Assembly (NCBI GenBank): GCA_035041965.1
Contig: JAPYMA010003037.1
Coordinates: 62,001 to 126,000, forward strand
Reading direction: 5' to 3'
From: Anisakis pegreffii
Lineage: Eukaryota; Nematoda; Chromadorea; Rhabditida; Anisakidae
DNA: 64,000 bases
Positions 25,399-38,000 of this stretch are shown here, piece after piece (within the stretch, counting starts at the first letter, position 1; every line of letters begins with the position of its first letter). A program made the position numbers and the translations under genes. Below the pieces are notes generated by a model. The model was not told the DNA's origin and made no database searches. It worked only from the letters and a program-made list of their open reading frames with translations.

Positions 25399-28300
25399 AT
25401 GACATTGCTAAAGAAAAACTGGCCACCGAGTCGAGATGAAAAACCGGTAATTGTTAATTTTATATCGATTCGAATAAAATAACAGTTTCCTTGATTGAGA
25501 GCGCATGAACGGTGTGAAGATGTTTGGTCACAGGCGAATAGTGCTTGTGGCTAAGATAACGATGCTAACGTAATGTTAAAAAATGGTATCGTTGTTGTAG
25601 TGAATGCATCAGAATTGCGGAGTCCTTCTTAAAACCATATGATGTTTAGAACCTATCATATGATTATTATCAAAAAGTTAACGCTTTTGAATCGTTTTAC
25701 AAAGGTCATAAGGAAACTAATGAAGTTTTCGATAAACAGCTGATAAACAGTTGATAAATTAAAATAGAAACGTTAACGATAACACTTCAGTCGTCAATCA
25801 TTCAATTGTCACTGTCGGTTATAATTTCATTGCAAGCGTTGTTATCAGTTCAGTCTCATTACTGAGCAATACTTAAACCGCTCTTCTGAATGCTTCTTTT
25901 ATAGTATCGTGAGATTGTCGATATAATTCATGGAACCATACCTGTGCCACATCCCATTGATCTCATTATTGATACACCCGAATTTCAACGAACTCGTCAA
26001 ATTAAGCAGTTGGGAATCACATTCTCAGTTTTTCCGAACTGTGATCATAGTAGATTCGTTCATTCACTTGGGTTAGTTACCATGTAATTCTTATCAATTT
26101 TCGAAGAAACACTTCTTCGCCATTCAAATCGATAAATTATTCTACGTGAGTAATAATTCAACGAGCTAATTGAATACTCAACAGCGGATTAGCGATTAGC
26201 GTGTTACTGCCCGCCACTGAAAGACACCACAATTAAGAAGTGGTGATATTGAAAGCGAAATATCGCGATGAGGTTGAGATATCTAATAAACAAAATGATG
26301 ATTATGCCACACTGACGTTAGGTATTTCCTATGATTTGGTAACTTCTCACGAGCTTCAATTTAAGCGTAAACACAAGTAGGATACCTTGCATATTTCATT
26401 GCAATTATCACCATTCCATTGTTAAGATCGCTTTGTTTTGAAGCGAAACGAAATTGATTTGAACGATTTTTTAGAGTTTTTCATCTCTCACGACTCTTCG
26501 TGCATGCACTGGTTGAACGTTCACGGAAAATTGTTGAAATAACACCCAGCGATGAATTATGCGTTTCAATCGCCGGTTTATGTCACGACCTCGGTTCGTT
26601 TCTTCTGCTTTCCGTCCGTTCATATCTGCCAGATTTCATGTATTTTTAAAATATTGATTTTAAAATTTTGAAAAAAAATTAGAAAACACTTTCAGGTCAT
26701 GGACTGTTGTCTCATTTGTTTGATAGAGATTTCTTGACGATAGCGAATCCATCTGCAAAATGGCGGGTATGAACTTGTTCAATGCACCCAAAACTAGCTG
26801 TTTTATTTGAAGAGCATTCAGGATCTATCAGTCATAAAGTTTATTTAAATAAATGCCCTGGTGAATTGCAGCACGAATATGGCTCAGTGCTTATATTCGA
26901 TCGGATTTGTCAGTATAAGTGGGTAAGAGAAGCGCTTTTGGAATATCTGCAAGAGGAAGATTTTACTTTCATCAGGGAACTCATCGATCCACCAGCAGAG
27001 CGATTCGTTAGTTGTAGCAATTATTATTATCTTTATTATTATTGTCAATGGTATTATTATCATTCTTCTTATTGTTACCATTATCGATAATTTGATTTGT
27101 TATTATCATTCCTGGACAATCTGTTATTGCAAAAGTGTCCGTACATACAACTGAAAAAACTTTGAAGCATAATATAGAAAAATGAAAGGGCTCCTAAAGG
27201 ATTCAAAAATTGTTTAAAGAATGCGAATGGTGAGTGGAATTATCGAGGACGGCCATTAGAGAAATCATTCCTGTACGATATCGTGTCGAATTCTATTGAT
27301 TCGTTGGATGTGGACAAATTCGACTATCTCCTTCGTGACTCACATCATGCCTCAATTGCCATCTCATTCAATCAGGTCGAGCAAATCAGACATTCGTATC
27401 TTTTTTAGCTGTTTTTGCTCTTAAAATTTGCGAATCCAATTGAAATCGCCTGCAATTGCACTTTATCTTTTCAAATGCTGTAATGATTGAATGTTTAGAA
27501 TAATGTGATGAGAATAATGGATTGGATGCGACCGATTGAGGTTGAGGAGCGATTGCCGAGTGGCGTTTTGGTGAGATGCTCAAGGATTTGTTACGCGATA
27601 AAAGTGTTGAACGATATCGATATTGTTGGACAGAGCAGATATGCTTTACATGAACGATTGTACTCGCATCATACTGTTAGGGCTTATCAAGCGATGTGAG
27701 TCAATCAGTTAATCTCGTTTGATCAGTTTTGACGACGATTGCATTAATCTGGCACGCTTCAACCACTGATCACTCTCATTTTAAGGATATTGAAAGCGTT
27801 ATTGAGTGCAGATCAGCACCTTTTGTTCGAAGGATCCGATCACAAATTTTATACATTATCACAGACTGTAAACAATCTTGATGCATTCCTCAAAACAAAC
27901 GATTCAATTCTGCAAATGGTAATCTTTCTCAGTTCATATCACCAGAACTTGATTCCGGCTTCAAGCTTTCATCACCGGATTGCTTCTTTCTTTTGTTTTT
28001 TTTCAGATTGAGAATTCTACATCAGATAAGCTGGAACCAGCGCGAAATATTTTGACTGATCTCAAATTCCGACGAATCCCAAAACTGATTGCTAGCACAA
28101 TATTACGACGGACGGATCAATCCGAAGAGGTCACCAGCATTCGTTCATTCTCATTTTGCTGCTTTGATCGGTGTTGCTTTGATCGTTTCTCGTTTTTTTG
28201 GACCAATTCAAATTCTTCATGAGATGGTTCCATCATACAGTTTAATTCAGTTCAGCGTACTCGAATCTACCATTCAAGAGTGATTTTATTGGGAATGTCG

Positions 28301-29203
28301 TTGAATTATCGTTACAGGATGAAATTAAGAGAGGAATCTACAAATATGTCGATAAAAACATTGTATCGATGGACGATTTCATTGTCTGCGTAAGTTTTAG
28401 TTACTGGTTTTCGGCTTCAGCATGAATCGCTATTATCAGTTTTTCAATCATATGGTGGCTTTCTGAAATCGCTCGAAACCATTAATGTTTGCGGCATTCA
28501 GATATTTGTCTGCTACTGTCTCTTAATCATGCAAATTGTGATATCTCTTCATTGTTCAGTTATTTTCGCTAGATATGATTGAATTTTTGCTTCAGCTAAG
28601 AGCATTTCATCGCGGAATGGGTATCGAGAAGTATCCGATGACTGAAGTGCTGTTCTACGACCATAAAGTACAAACCGAGCAACCGATTCCGTTTCGAGTT
28701 GATACAACTGTTGTAAGTGTACGCTTACTTAGATTAACAGATAAATTAAGATTACTAACGTGACTGATGCGCTCTTTGTTGTTATTCTGATTATTCCCAC
28801 CAAAAAAAATCACTTACGAGTGATTGATTTCAACAAATGGTCACTTTTGATTGATGTGCCTAACGATTAGTTTCACCGTTTTCAGTTTCAACATAAGTCA
28901 CCAATAGTTGGTGGCAGCAGAAATGTGATGATTTATGTGGTGCATGATGTATCGAAAAAAGCGAATAAACACATGATTGTTACGGCACTAATGAATGCGT
29001 TCACAAAATTCGCGTTGAATGAGCGACACGAAAAGCCGATCTCAGTTAGTTTCTCGTTATTTGCTAATTTCAGCCAAATAATCACTGTCATGGCAGATGT
29101 CGAGTTCAATATCACTGTGCATTTTTTTTTGAAACGTTTGAAGTGTTTTTTCGCGAAGCAATTCCAACGTCACATTAAAACTGCTGACGATCAGCGAAGT
29201 TAA
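25399..29203 (+). CDS. samhd1-like: SAMHD1-like HD-domain deoxynucleoside triphosphate triphosphohydrolase
   Basis: Exons 25399-25446, 25905-26071, 26475-26593, 26696-26766, 26872-27006, 27220-27375, 27499-27695, 27786-27918, 28007-28129, 28318-28389, 28596-28712 and 28886-29203; phases agree throughout, 551 aa. The protein matches the catalytic and C-terminal parts of SAMHD1, which hydrolyses dNTPs to deoxynucleosides and triphosphate. The HD metal site is intact: His69 (RFVHSLG), His109-Asp110 (LCHDLGHG) and Asp212 in [11 protein letters not shown]. Residues equivalent to human His215, His233, Lys312, Tyr315 and Asp319 are present too (His118, His136, Lys213, Tyr216, Asp220), and [10 protein letters not shown] keeps the Asp/Gln/Arg used for allosteric nucleotide binding. 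No SAM domain precedes the HD domain; only about 18 residues do. Acceptor TTTTGCAG lies 11 nt before the ATG. The final exon may be over-extended beyond about 29044, because the read-through tail is atypical. Confidence 0.9.
27018..27090 (+). repeat. degenerate TTA-type microsatellite
   Basis: Runs of TTATTATTA broken by ATCTTT and GTCAATGG, lying in the fifth intron of the SAMHD1-like gene. Similar ATT/TAA-rich runs occur in an intron of the coiled-coil gene at about 16040-16250. Confidence 0.7.
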
Positions 29204-31487
29204 CTGTCATATTAACCAATCTATTCGGGTTGCACTGAACTGAAAATAAGTCGGTTCAAAAAGTTAATTCTAAATGTTTTACAGGCGTGGTGATTCCCTA
29301 TTTTATGGGTATAATTTTTCGAATTTTTATGTTTGTTCCGTTGTTGCACAGCATGCTCGTTTGTAACTAATGATATCGTTTATCCTAATGCATTCACAGC
29401 ACGCACTTCATGAACATTAAAAAGAAATAAATTCGCTTGTTTTTTGATGCTTAGTACATCTGAGTTTTATTTTTCTACTGATCCTGAGCAAATTTTACAA
29501 AAAAAATATCTGACCCATGAACTAAGTCCTTCCGCATCTAGTACCAACACGATCAGAAAACTGCAGATGGGGAGTGAACTCGGGGCGTATACTGAGTGTT
29601 TCGTTGAGCATGCTTGACAGTTTTAATTACTAATGATTCTCTGCTTCTGTTTCGTTATTGTTTGGATTCCATGCTAACCCATCGTTGAGCACGTGTACAT
29701 TTCATTTCGAGAATATACTCGCTGAAATGAGTGGTTATGTTACAGAGTTGTCGAATGTGATGATTCGCCTTCCTGATGAATGCAGTCATATCCAGAATGA
29801 AGCAATATGCAGTTTTGGACCAGTTCCTTTTTGGAAAATTTCGGCCATCGATCAAAATGTATCTCCATTAGATCCATAGCATTTTCATATTTGTTCTAAA
29901 CTTCTTACGCCATAAAACACTTTGTGAATGTGAATGTATTCGGTGAATTTCCTCCCATTACGATAAGCTTCAACATGTAATGTCGAAACTCAGAAAATCA
30001 TAATACCCTAAGTCGCTGAATCTACAGATTTGCTGTTACTCGTTGATCATTTTATTTTTAATTTGAACGTCAACTCGAAGTCTGTATATCGATGTTTAAG
30101 TGTTAATATTGTATTGTGTGAAATGCATAATTATAATTATTGACTTGAAAGACATTGAATAAAAATCAATGGAATTATGTATGTATAGCATTGCTGAACA
30201 CCTACTGCATCATTTAAATTCCGTTTTATTGGTTGACCTCTTCGTTTTCCAAGTTTTCCTTCTTGAAAAACGGTGATTTCATTCGACACTCTTTTCAAAC
30301 GGCACATTCTTTCCTGGAATCGACGGTCCCTTTAAGAGAAGGGCTACTATTCCTTGCTTTGTGTTTAAAACGAATGCAACAACTTCACTACGTCAAATGC
30401 AAATGATGTACAAGAGAGGCACTGCGAGTAATGATTTTAAAATGAATAAACTGAATGAAAATGATTAAATGAAAATTATTAAACTGAAAACGACAACTGT
30501 AATTAAGCAATCATAATGACAATAACTGGATCCCAAACGATCCGATAAAGAATTTCTTTTGATTTCAGCTCAAATAGCATTTAATTTGACAGTACCATTT
30601 TCACACGGAATGTCCTTCCTGTCACAAAGTCTCTAAATTTTTCAGACTTGAGACCAATATTCCATGCTATTGAGCGTCTGTAGTCATTGAAGTGAGTGCA
30701 CTTTTCTAACTTTGGAAGGAATAAAACCTTCCTCTCATTCCGTTCCATTTATGCTTGGGAATAGACTGGAAGTCCCCGTTCCATCGAATCGAAAATTGTA
30801 GTGCAATCCGAGGAATTATATCACCACGAAAAGTATCAATCTCTTGAGTAATTTAGTTTTCATATTAACCCAATTACCCCATTTGAAACGAATTTTTAGC
30901 TAATAAGTTATTTGCTAGTTTCGAAACGATTGTCGAGTATGAACAATCTTGTGCGGTACATAGTCTTGTTATTATTGCGCAACTAGAACTGAAAGCCCTT
31001 TTCCTCGACATGAGAGGATTCGTCAGCTTTTCATAAACTCAGCTGATGTTTCAGATGGTATTCCATGTTTTCGTTTTCACAGATATTGCGAAGTCACTTA
31101 ACTGTTGATTGGGCAGTTAAGGTTGTTGAAACAGTAATGGCACCAAGTTCGCTCTCATTTCCAGTTCATCGGGCATTTCATCGAACCGTTGGAGGGTCGA
31201 CTGCAAATTTCGCAAGATCAGTCAAATTTCTGAATTGTATTTGCACGTGGTTCCGGTATTTTAGACTTTTCGCGTATCCAGAAGAGTGTTGAATATTTTG
31301 TGGCCATGGGAATAGAGTATGGATGAGTTGCGAACGTAGGCGAACGTTTAGCCATTCAGCTTTCAGCAGCCTCAAATGCAGTATCATGTATTTATTCGAT
31401 GATGCAGAGTGTACATAGGGTCCGTGTTTTTTGTTTTGATTATTCGAATAAAGTCAACCTGAGCGTTGAGTTTCCACATAATTTCAG
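29204..31487. other. intergenic; no confident gene
   Basis: Contains the 3' UTR of the SAMHD1-like gene (an AATAAA lies at about 29426) and the upstream region of the eIF1A gene. A 73-codon ORF at 29658-29879 has no splice support or homology that I recognise. Confidence 0.4.
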
Positions 31488-31499
31488 CGCATCTGAATC
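31488..31499 (+). promoter_or_regulatory. short 5' leader after a 3' splice site
   Basis: The sequence ATTTCAG ends at 31487 and the eIF1A ATG is at 31500, leaving a 12-nt leader. No upstream coding exon is needed, so the acceptor most likely receives a trans-spliced leader; a 5' UTR intron is the alternative. Confidence 0.5.
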
Positions 31500-32679
31500 A
31501 TGCCGAAGAACAAGGGAAAGGGAGGCAAAAATCGTCGGCGTGGAAAGAACGAAAATGATATTATGAAACGAGAATTGATCTTCAAGGAGCAAGGACAAGG
31601 TTTGCTTTTTCAGTTTGTTGTTGGTTATCGGGAGGCATCACCCAGCAGTATACCGCAATCTGTTTTGGTCGACTCTTTGATCATGAACGCATCATAAAAT
31701 GTGTTCGAATCATTAATTGTTCTTCTGGCGACATCAGTCGTTTGGTATTCGTAATAATAGGATTGATGAGGAAAATTTTATGTTATTGATGCGATGAAGC
31801 CAGAAAACTAAATAATATTTTTCAGAGTATGCTCAGGTGTTGAAAATGCTCGGTAATGGTCGACTGACAGCGTTTTGTTTCGATGGTAAACAACGTCTGT
31901 GTCATATTCGTGGTAAACTGAGGAAAAAGGTTTGGATAAACACTGGTGATATTATACTTGTTGGGTTGAGAGACTATCAAGATGACAAGGCAGATGTCAT
32001 ATTGAAATACAATCCGGATGAAGCAAGGAATCTGAAAGCATGCGGGCAGCTGCCTGAGAACGCGAAACTGAATGAAGGTGTTGATGATCAAGACGAAGGT
32101 GGCATTGAGTTCGGTCAGTGCTTTGTTTCTTGTTATTATTGTTATCACTCCTTTATTGATGTCATTTCGCAACGACTCATTATGATTCCTCTATTCAGTC
32201 CATTTTGCTAGATTGTATATTTCGGAAGTATGATTTCCAGATCGTTGTTCTCTTTCCCAATTTACCGTCTAATTGTAAGGAGACTCAGTCGTTCCTTCTT
32301 CGAAAGTTGTATCAATAGTGTTGTTTAGGGTACAGCTTGTTGCAGTGTGCGATCAAGTGGGAGAATCATTCAGCAAAAAATTTTTTGTGAATTGGATGTC
32401 ATTTTCGTTGTTAAAACATGCTATAGTATTTGTGAGTTAAGAGTTGACTGATGAATCTAAATTTCAGCGGATACGGGTGCATTGTCGGACGAAGAGAATG
32501 ACGCTTCTGGGGACGAAAATCTGCCATCGGCAGGATCCGAAGATGACTCTGACGAAGACGAAGACGAGGAGGAAGAGAGTTCTGAGGATGAAGATCAACT
32601 GAATGAAGAACAACTGGCCAGGGGTCATGGCTACAAGAAACCAGGATCGAGAGATCGGTACGCCAAAAGAAAGTATTGA
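31500..32679 (+). CDS. eif1a: eukaryotic translation initiation factor 1A
   Basis: Exons 31500-31599, 31826-32113 and 32468-32679, phases 1 and 1, 199 aa. The first residues ([19 protein letters not shown]) are the basic N-terminal tail of eIF1A. Exon 2 is the OB-fold: [46 protein letters not shown]. eIF1A binds the 40S A site with eIF1, helps recruit the ternary complex and eIF5B, and controls start-codon scanning. Exon 3 encodes an unusually long acidic tail ([15 protein letters not shown]) followed by a basic end ([16 protein letters not shown]); the usual short C-terminal DDI-type ending is not seen. An alternative donor or stop shortly after exon 2 could give a shorter form. All intron borders are GT/AG. 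Confidence in the identity is very high; the exact C-terminus is a little less sure. Confidence 0.95.
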
Positions 32680-34304
32680 GATGAACGTTCAAAGAGAAGA
32701 GTTTGGACGACTATTTTTTTTGCAGTTTTGTGCGGATGTTCACTGTTCGCGACATATTACTATTTTTTTTGTGGGAATCATGCAACGCATCTTAATTCAC
32801 TGTGTGTTTATTTTTTAAATTCAAACTCATGTTCAACTTTCGTGAGTACGTTTGCTGTGGCCATATGATTGAGTTTGTTTGGTGGGAATAATTGATCACA
32901 ACTGCTGAGAATTGTAACATTTTGCAAGTGGATATGGATAGTTCAAATGCGCAATCTATAGTAATATTCAAAAATTTTTCTCAAATTATTTGAGGCACTC
33001 TGAAATTCTTTTGATTTCCTGGCAGCTTTGTAAGACTTCTCTGGGTTTTCTTGTTGAATATGTTTGGCGAAAGAAATTTTCACTTGATTTCGAGGTAAGC
33101 TTTTGTTGTCTAGATGAAGGAATATCGCCGTTCCTGTATGTCTGGTGTCCAGTCTTAATTTATTTGCCCAAACTAGCTGAAAGTTGTTGTGTCGAAAAGA
33201 CTGAAGGACGCCATCAAAAGCAAACAAGACAAATTTTGTTTCGATTGTCAACATTAGCGTGAGAATTGCAAGTATTCTGTAGATTGACAGCGTTATTGAA
33301 TATTCAGGATGGAAACTCACATTCAGTTCGTATGGATGATTCGTAATTTAATGCTTTTGTTTTTGTTGCATTCAGTAATATTTCTTCATGTAAATTAATA
33401 AATATCTTTAATGGAAAAGACAACGCGAACATGAAACAGTATCGTTTGTTACTATCTGCTTTCTAGCGATAAGCTGCTAATTCAAGTGGTGAATCAATAG
33501 ACTTTCTGTCGATCAATTCCTTTCAAGTATCCAGTTTGATCATCTGTTCTACTGTGCTTCGTTCTGATGAATATTTATCCTTGCGTTTTACCAAGCAATT
33601 GAAATCGCAATCTACCTGACTTGTGTTTCGTTTCAATATAATGAGTTCAGAAAGTGTCTCTTGGGTGATTTTTGCTCCATTCTGACTGGAAATATGAATT
33701 CTTCTCGCAAGTTTTTTCTTTGGTATGTGCTCTTTCTTGTGTTTCGCAAGCGCTCGAACATTTCTTTGTTTGTTTTTTTTGTTTCATGCAATATTTATTT
33801 GTGACATGGTTGAAGATTGTAAGTGAATTATAATGACGAGTGTCATTTGTGTTTATTGTTGGTGCTTTATGCACCACAGACAAGCAAATCTGATTCCGAG
33901 CATATTTCTGCTATTTTGTTCTTCGGTTGCCTGAAAAAATTTTTTTTCCTAAATGCATGTAATTTTTGGCGATAAAAGAAGTTGTTTTGTTGATTGCATG
34001 GTGTAGTGTGCACAACGTCAAAACTTAAACAATTGAACATTTCCAACTATCATTCACTAATTTGATGCTAGGACGGAAACGTTGTCAAACTTAATTACAT
34101 CATTTGTTCAGAGTCACTGAAGTCAGTTGCGTTTGCGACTGATCCTAAATCGTTGGTCGATTAAAATGCCAGCAAAAAACTCTAGCAGTGAAGAGAAATG
34201 AAAGAATGTGAAAAAAAACACGTGTTGTGAAGAATTTCAAAAACGAGTTGCGACAGAAACTGCGAAAAAAAATCAAAAGTCTGCTCAAAATATACACCGC
34301 CCTT

Positions 34305-34364
34305 GTTCAATTAATTTAGGTGAAGTGTCATTCTTTTCAGAGATATTGCATTTACTCTTATAAC
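34305..34364 (+). repeat. 60-bp direct repeat, copy 1
   Basis: Starts GTTCAATTAATTTAGGTGAA and recurs at 35015-35074 with three substitutions. No coding frame is obvious. It may belong to a larger, diverged dispersed repeat. Confidence 0.85.
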
Positions 34365-35014
34365 AGTTCAATGGATTGATGAACGATTAAGTTTCATATG
34401 TGTTTGACGAGTAGACGATAGCGATTCTCTGAAATTAATTATGATTCTAAAATGTTCATTTTTTGAAAGCATTTTAAAACCCGGAACAGAATTTTCTTTA
34501 TCATTATAAGCAACAACATCGTATTTGCCATTGCAAAACATTTGTTTTTTAAATCATCGTCGTTGCCATTCCTAAAATTGTTGCTGCTTATTTCACTTCC
34601 TCACAATATTTCAATCCTACCTTATTGTATAAAAAAACCGTATTTATTCTCCATTGACTGTGTTTTCTATCATTATATATCAGATCTTAATAAAGTCTTC
34701 ATTAGAATGGCTGGGCGATCGTTTTTCTCTCATATTTACCATCTCATAATATTTTCGAATTCTGTGGAAGCCATTTCTGTATCCCAAAAGTTTGATCTCA
34801 AGTTGTTATTTCAACATCATAAGCTAAAGTAATACGCTGTATGAGAAAATGAACCTAAGATTTGAAAAAAAAAGAAGTTGAACCTAGTAAACACCAGCTA
34901 AATTCAACACCTTGTTGCATTGATGGGTGGGCCAGAGAAATCTGAGGATATTGTTGCTGCAATATGAATATCACAACTGACGATGGACGCATGCAAAGCC
35001 ATTGTCTCTGTCAA

Positions 35015-35074
35015 GTTCAATTAATTTAGGTGAAGTGTCATTCGTTTCAGAGATGTTGCATTTGCTCTTATAAC
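35015..35074 (+). repeat. 60-bp direct repeat, copy 2
   Basis: Second copy of the repeat at 34305-34364, same orientation, 710 bp downstream. Confidence 0.85.
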
Positions 35075-38000
35075 TTTTTTTAGAGTGAAGGACATTCTCT
35101 TGATGACTTTTCTCATTCATTTCGTCGTATTTCACTTGAAAGCGTCAAACATGTTCTTATTCCATATCGGTGCCGTTCACGCAATTCATTGACGATTGCT
35201 GACAGCCCAAATCAGCAGCATCACATCAAATTACTGAGATGCACGGCAATGATCGATGGTCTAGTTTTGCTTCCTCCAGCCAGAAATTTTCTTCAAGTAG
35301 CACTGACGATTTTCTGAAGCCATCCCATGCAGCCAAGCCCTCATTCCGATACATTGTATCTGCTGCACTGATCAATGTGTATAAGGAATCAGCACTATGA
35401 CGATCATCATTTTCAAACTAATGGTGCTCTCAGGTTTGCTCGACAACATATTCTTTTCATTCCACCATAACATCCTCCAGATTCTCTAGTTTCTGAAAAG
35501 TGCAGATGTTATGGGACGATATGGAATTGCTGCACGAAAGACTGAAGATTTTCTAAAACCATCCCATACAGCTGAGCCGCCCATTTCACTAGTTGTTTGG
35601 TGATATTGCTTGCTCGACGGACGGCACTGAAAAGTGCTCGACATTTCCAAACCCTAGTGAGATACGATAAATGATCAGTGTGTCCTGAATCTATAAACTG
35701 ATGCTGCTACAACAATATGATTACCATTCACGTTTTAATTGCTGCTGTTATTATCTGTTACAATAATCATGTACAGGGAAAATTGTCGCACTTACTGTCG
35801 GCACCATTTGACATATTTTGTTGCTGGATTTAACTAGGTACTGACATAAAAAAGTTAAGGTGCAACCGCAGCACTCATGCTCGAGAACCAATCAGATCAT
35901 TCGCGATTACTAGAAAAAACCATTTTGAAGCTCAATGATGCTTTTTCCATTCGTGGAGAAATGATTCGAAAGTTGTTGAAAACTATCAATTTCAAACGGT
36001 ACGTATGAATGAAATGCAAATCAATTTTAGGAGATGATCATTCAGGTTCCCGTATGTACGTTTATTCATTTACATTCATGCCTTATTTAATGTGCTTTCA
36101 TTTACGCTTCATAATCGCACAAATTCAGTGTTTTCTGACGATTCTTTGTGCTGATTAGATGAACTGTATTAAATTCACCATATTCCGCGCATGCGTCCAA
36201 CAGATAATTTCTGCTGAAAGGAAATTCCATTTGTGAAATAAGAATGTCGAATGTGAAATTTGAGATCTGAACGTTGAAATGCGAGTGCGCTCCCTTCAAG
36301 GAATTTTCGTTTTGTGGTTTCAATCAGCTTTGCTTCTCAACAAACGAATTGCATTATGCAAATGGATTAGCTGACGAATATCTATGCTGAATTGGTTACG
36401 TTGTCGATTTGTTGAATTTATGCATGAATACCAAGTATTCATGAGGTTATTTTCTCTTTATCTCGATCGTAGACAGACAAATAGGAAAATGAATGTGCTG
36501 AGCTAATGTGATTGATGCAATTTGCGAAATTAGCTCAAATTTCTCTTTTTTTTCCAAATTTTATTCGAAACATCTCAACGGTAAATCGCACATGAAAGCC
36601 ACACACGAGTCATTCTCTTCGAACCAACCTGGTGATGGTATTCACTCGTGCGTCAACATTACTCAGTGTACTTGTTACATAGAATACGATGAATCTATGA
36701 TTTACAGTAAGTCAGAATTATGCGTTATTCTTGAGTTACGTGTTCAATACGAGAATACGTAACTTGAGAATACGCAAAAAACAAGTTCCTATGCACAGTT
36801 TATGACGAGAATAACATCGCTTATGGGTAGGTAGCTTTAATATGTATTGTTTGTGAATCACTATTGCATACCACCTGAAATTCATTGAAATATCTGATGA
36901 CACTCAAGTCTTCATCATTTTCGGTTTCCATGAAGGATAAGTGGAAAATTCGATGAGGTTTCGTCGTTTATAATGAACATTTTCACTTGTATCGCGCTTA
37001 ACTTATTGAATCTAAGCGATGAAAAGCGTTTCGTTGTGAGCATTCATTGAATTTTGTCGTATATCAGTTGTAAAGCAGTGCGTGACACGACTGAAGTCGG
37101 GAGAATGGATAATGCGTGAAATTCGGTTCGTATCAAGCGAACATTAGTCTGAAATCGATTTTGTGTATAGCAAATCTGAATTCCTTTAGAAAACATCAAA
37201 GTATCGCTACATTTTGAACAGTATTCGAACTACGACATTTTTCTTTCGAATCCTCGGATCATATCACAGATATTCAACGAAATCATCTTTTTTGATTGAA
37301 CACTCTCACGTCAGCACTTGCTGAAGTACGAAATTAAGTATTTCATGACGTACCAAGGAAAGTTTCTATGCACAGTTTATGACCATCGACATTATCATTT
37401 TTTGTTGCTATCGATAAAATCACGGAATTCTCGTTTGCACGTTCCACTTTCAGGGTTTGCCGAGAGTTTTTTCTGATTTTGTTGCTAGCGTTATTTTATT
37501 CAGTTGTCGAGAAATCTCATGTGAGGGAAATTGCTGGGAATAAGCAGAAATCATTCGTGCCATTAAAAGTTTTGTTCAGTCTAAAAACTGCTTCCCGTCA
37601 TGAACTGATAAACAGGCATAGTTTTGGATCTAATTTGACTATGACAGTCCTCTCTATCAACGGGTGAGGTTTTAATCGGAATGAATACATATTAAGAAGT
37701 GCCCATTCCTTACAGTACCCAATAATATACTGAGTCAATCGTCCGCTCTGAGAGTATAGATTTCTTGCACTTATCCACGGCTATGAAGCGACTCAAATGG
37801 CAAGAAATGCATCTAGTCAACAGATAAGTACTGCACTTGGTTATTTTCCGAGACAAATCATTCATTTTTCGATGACTGTTGAATTTGAAACGAGCTTCGA
37901 CCTGTCCATCATTGCGGTTCATCTCATGAAATAGTTACTGCCGATAAGAGTCACAGAAAGGGTAGTGTCAGGTTTTACAACGTCAATTCGCTTTATTCGT

